Shown here in pieces: positions 7,114 through 7,680 of a DNA stretch of 7,680 nt (position 1 is its first letter; each line of letters starts with the position of its first letter). Both the position numbers and the translations under genes were made by a program. The notes under the pieces were generated by a model. The model was not told the origin of the DNA, made no database searches, and saw nothing but the letters and a program-made list of their open reading frames with translations. Where the stretch lies: positions 1 to 7,680 of the forward strand of contig JABSRR010000063.1 in assembly GCA_013215025.1 (NCBI GenBank), given 5' to 3'. This stretch comes from Pseudomonadales bacterium. GTDB lineage: Bacteria > Pseudomonadota > Gammaproteobacteria > Pseudomonadales > DT-91.

Positions 7114-7142
7114 TATTTTTATACCTTAACCCCTTGAGTATC

Positions 7143-7148
7143 GAGAGA
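7143..7148 (+). promoter_or_regulatory. Ribosome binding site of fusA2
   Basis: GAGAGA lies 8 bases before the ATG at 7157 and is the only purine-rich stretch at the right distance. It is a moderate match to the anti-Shine-Dalgarno and supports that start, which also gives the family N-terminus [11 protein letters not shown]. Confidence 0.5.
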
Positions 7149-7156
7149 ATCCAGCA

Positions 7157-7680
7157 ATGACTGATTTAGCACTCTACAGAAATATCGGTATCTTCGCGCA
7201 CGTTGACGCGGGTAAAACCACTACCACAGAGCGTATTTTGAAGTTAACCGGTAAAATCCATAAAACTGGTGAAGTTCATGACGGTGAATCAACAACAGAC
7301 TTTATGGAACAGGAAGCAGAGCGTGGTATTACCATTCAGTCTGCTGCGACCACGTGTTTTTGGAAAGATCACCGTTTAAACATTATTGATACTCCAGGAC
7401 ACGTTGACTTCACCGTTGAAGTGTATCGTTCATTAAAAGTACTTGATGGCGGTGTTGGTGTTTTCTGTGGTTCTGGTGGTGTCGAGCCGCAGTCAGAAAC
7501 AAACTGGCGTTATGCCAATGAGTCAGAAGTTGCGCGTATTATTTTCGTCAACAAATTAGACCGTGTCGGTGCTGACTTCTTGCGCGTTGTGAAGCAAGTT
7601 GAAGACGTGCTAGGTGCTAACCCATTAGTTATGACCTTACCAATTGGTCGTGAAGACACCTTCTCTGGTGTCGTTGATGT
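7157..7680 (+). CDS. fusA2: Elongation factor G, EF-G2/FusA2-like (3' partial)
   Basis: Translational GTPase of the EF-G family, which drives tRNA-mRNA translocation on the ribosome (and, with RRF, recycling). Only 174 complete codons, most of the G domain, are in the window; a full protein is about 700 residues. All visible GTPase motifs are intact: P-loop AHVDAGKT (14-21), switch I region with RGITI (56-60), DTPGHVD (78-84) and NKLD (132-135). The sequence, with [12 protein letters not shown] at the start, [21 protein letters not shown] and [18 protein letters not shown], resembles the second EF-G copy of gammaproteobacteria (FusA2) more than the str-operon copy, which begins differently. 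The gene also stands alone after rsmE, not after rpsL/rpsG. Codon use is strongly biased: 15 of 17 Gly codons are GGT and 8 of 10 Arg codons CGT, a sign of high expression not seen in the chp genes. EF-G family certain; the paralogue assignment is from recalled sequences. Confidence 0.93.
   Translation, partial: MTDLALYRNIGIFAHVDAGKTTTTERILKLTGKIHKTGEVHDGESTTDFMEQEAERGITIQSAATTCFWKDHRLNIIDTPGHVDFTVEVYRSLKVLDGGVGVFCGSGGVEPQSETNWRYANESEVARIIFVNKLDRVGADFLRVVKQVEDVLGANPLVMTLPIGREDTFSGVVD

Noticed and set aside
1..7680. CRISPR array, tRNA, insertion sequence or prophage signal
   Set aside because: No regularly spaced repeats, cloverleaf-like sequence, transposase or terminal inverted repeats were seen; nearly all the window is accounted for by conserved chromosomal genes.

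Overview
The window holds the 3' part of a Pil-Chp type chemosensory cluster (the type IV pilus/twitching version of the chemotaxis phosphorelay), followed by an rRNA methyltransferase gene on the opposite strand and the first quarter of an elongation factor G gene. The gene set, the protein sequences and the moderate base composition point to a gammaproteobacterium, probably a marine or environmental relative of the Pseudomonadales/Cellvibrionales. That assignment comes from recalled family resemblance, not from a search.

Layout: (1) 1-4717 (+) is a giant CheA-type hybrid kinase, ChpA/PilL-like. It is cut at its 5' end by the window edge and carries four intact Hpt domains, one helical segment without a phosphorylatable His, a kinase core, a CheW domain and a receiver. 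(2) 4722-5702 (+) is a ChpB-like methylesterase (CheB family) whose N-terminal receiver has lost its phosphoacceptor. (3) 5715-6233 (+) is a small ChpC-like CheW adaptor. These three genes are 4 and 12 bases apart and read as one operon; its promoter and the expected upstream genes (pilG/H/I/J/K type) lie outside the window. (4) 6236-6976 (-) is rsmE, convergent with chpC, with stop codons only 2 bases apart. (5) 6977-7156 is a divergent intergenic region with a good -10 for the + strand, a plausible -35/-10 for the - strand, and an AT-rich imperfect palindrome. (6) 7157-7680 (+) is the N-terminal GTPase part of an EF-G, closest to the FusA2 (EF-G2) branch, cut at the right edge.

How the genes work together: in Pil-Chp systems a pilus-linked receptor controls the ChpA kinase through CheW proteins. 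Phosphate passes through the Hpt array and receivers to set pilus extension or retraction, and the CheB-like enzyme resets the receptor by demethylation. RsmE and EF-G2 are translation genes with no mechanistic link to the chemosensory operon; they share only a divergent control region.

I did not find a wholly new system. The most interesting points are the His-less helical module inside the Hpt array, the degenerate receiver of the methylesterase, and the compact rsmE/fusA2 control region with its palindrome and an 11-base direct repeat.
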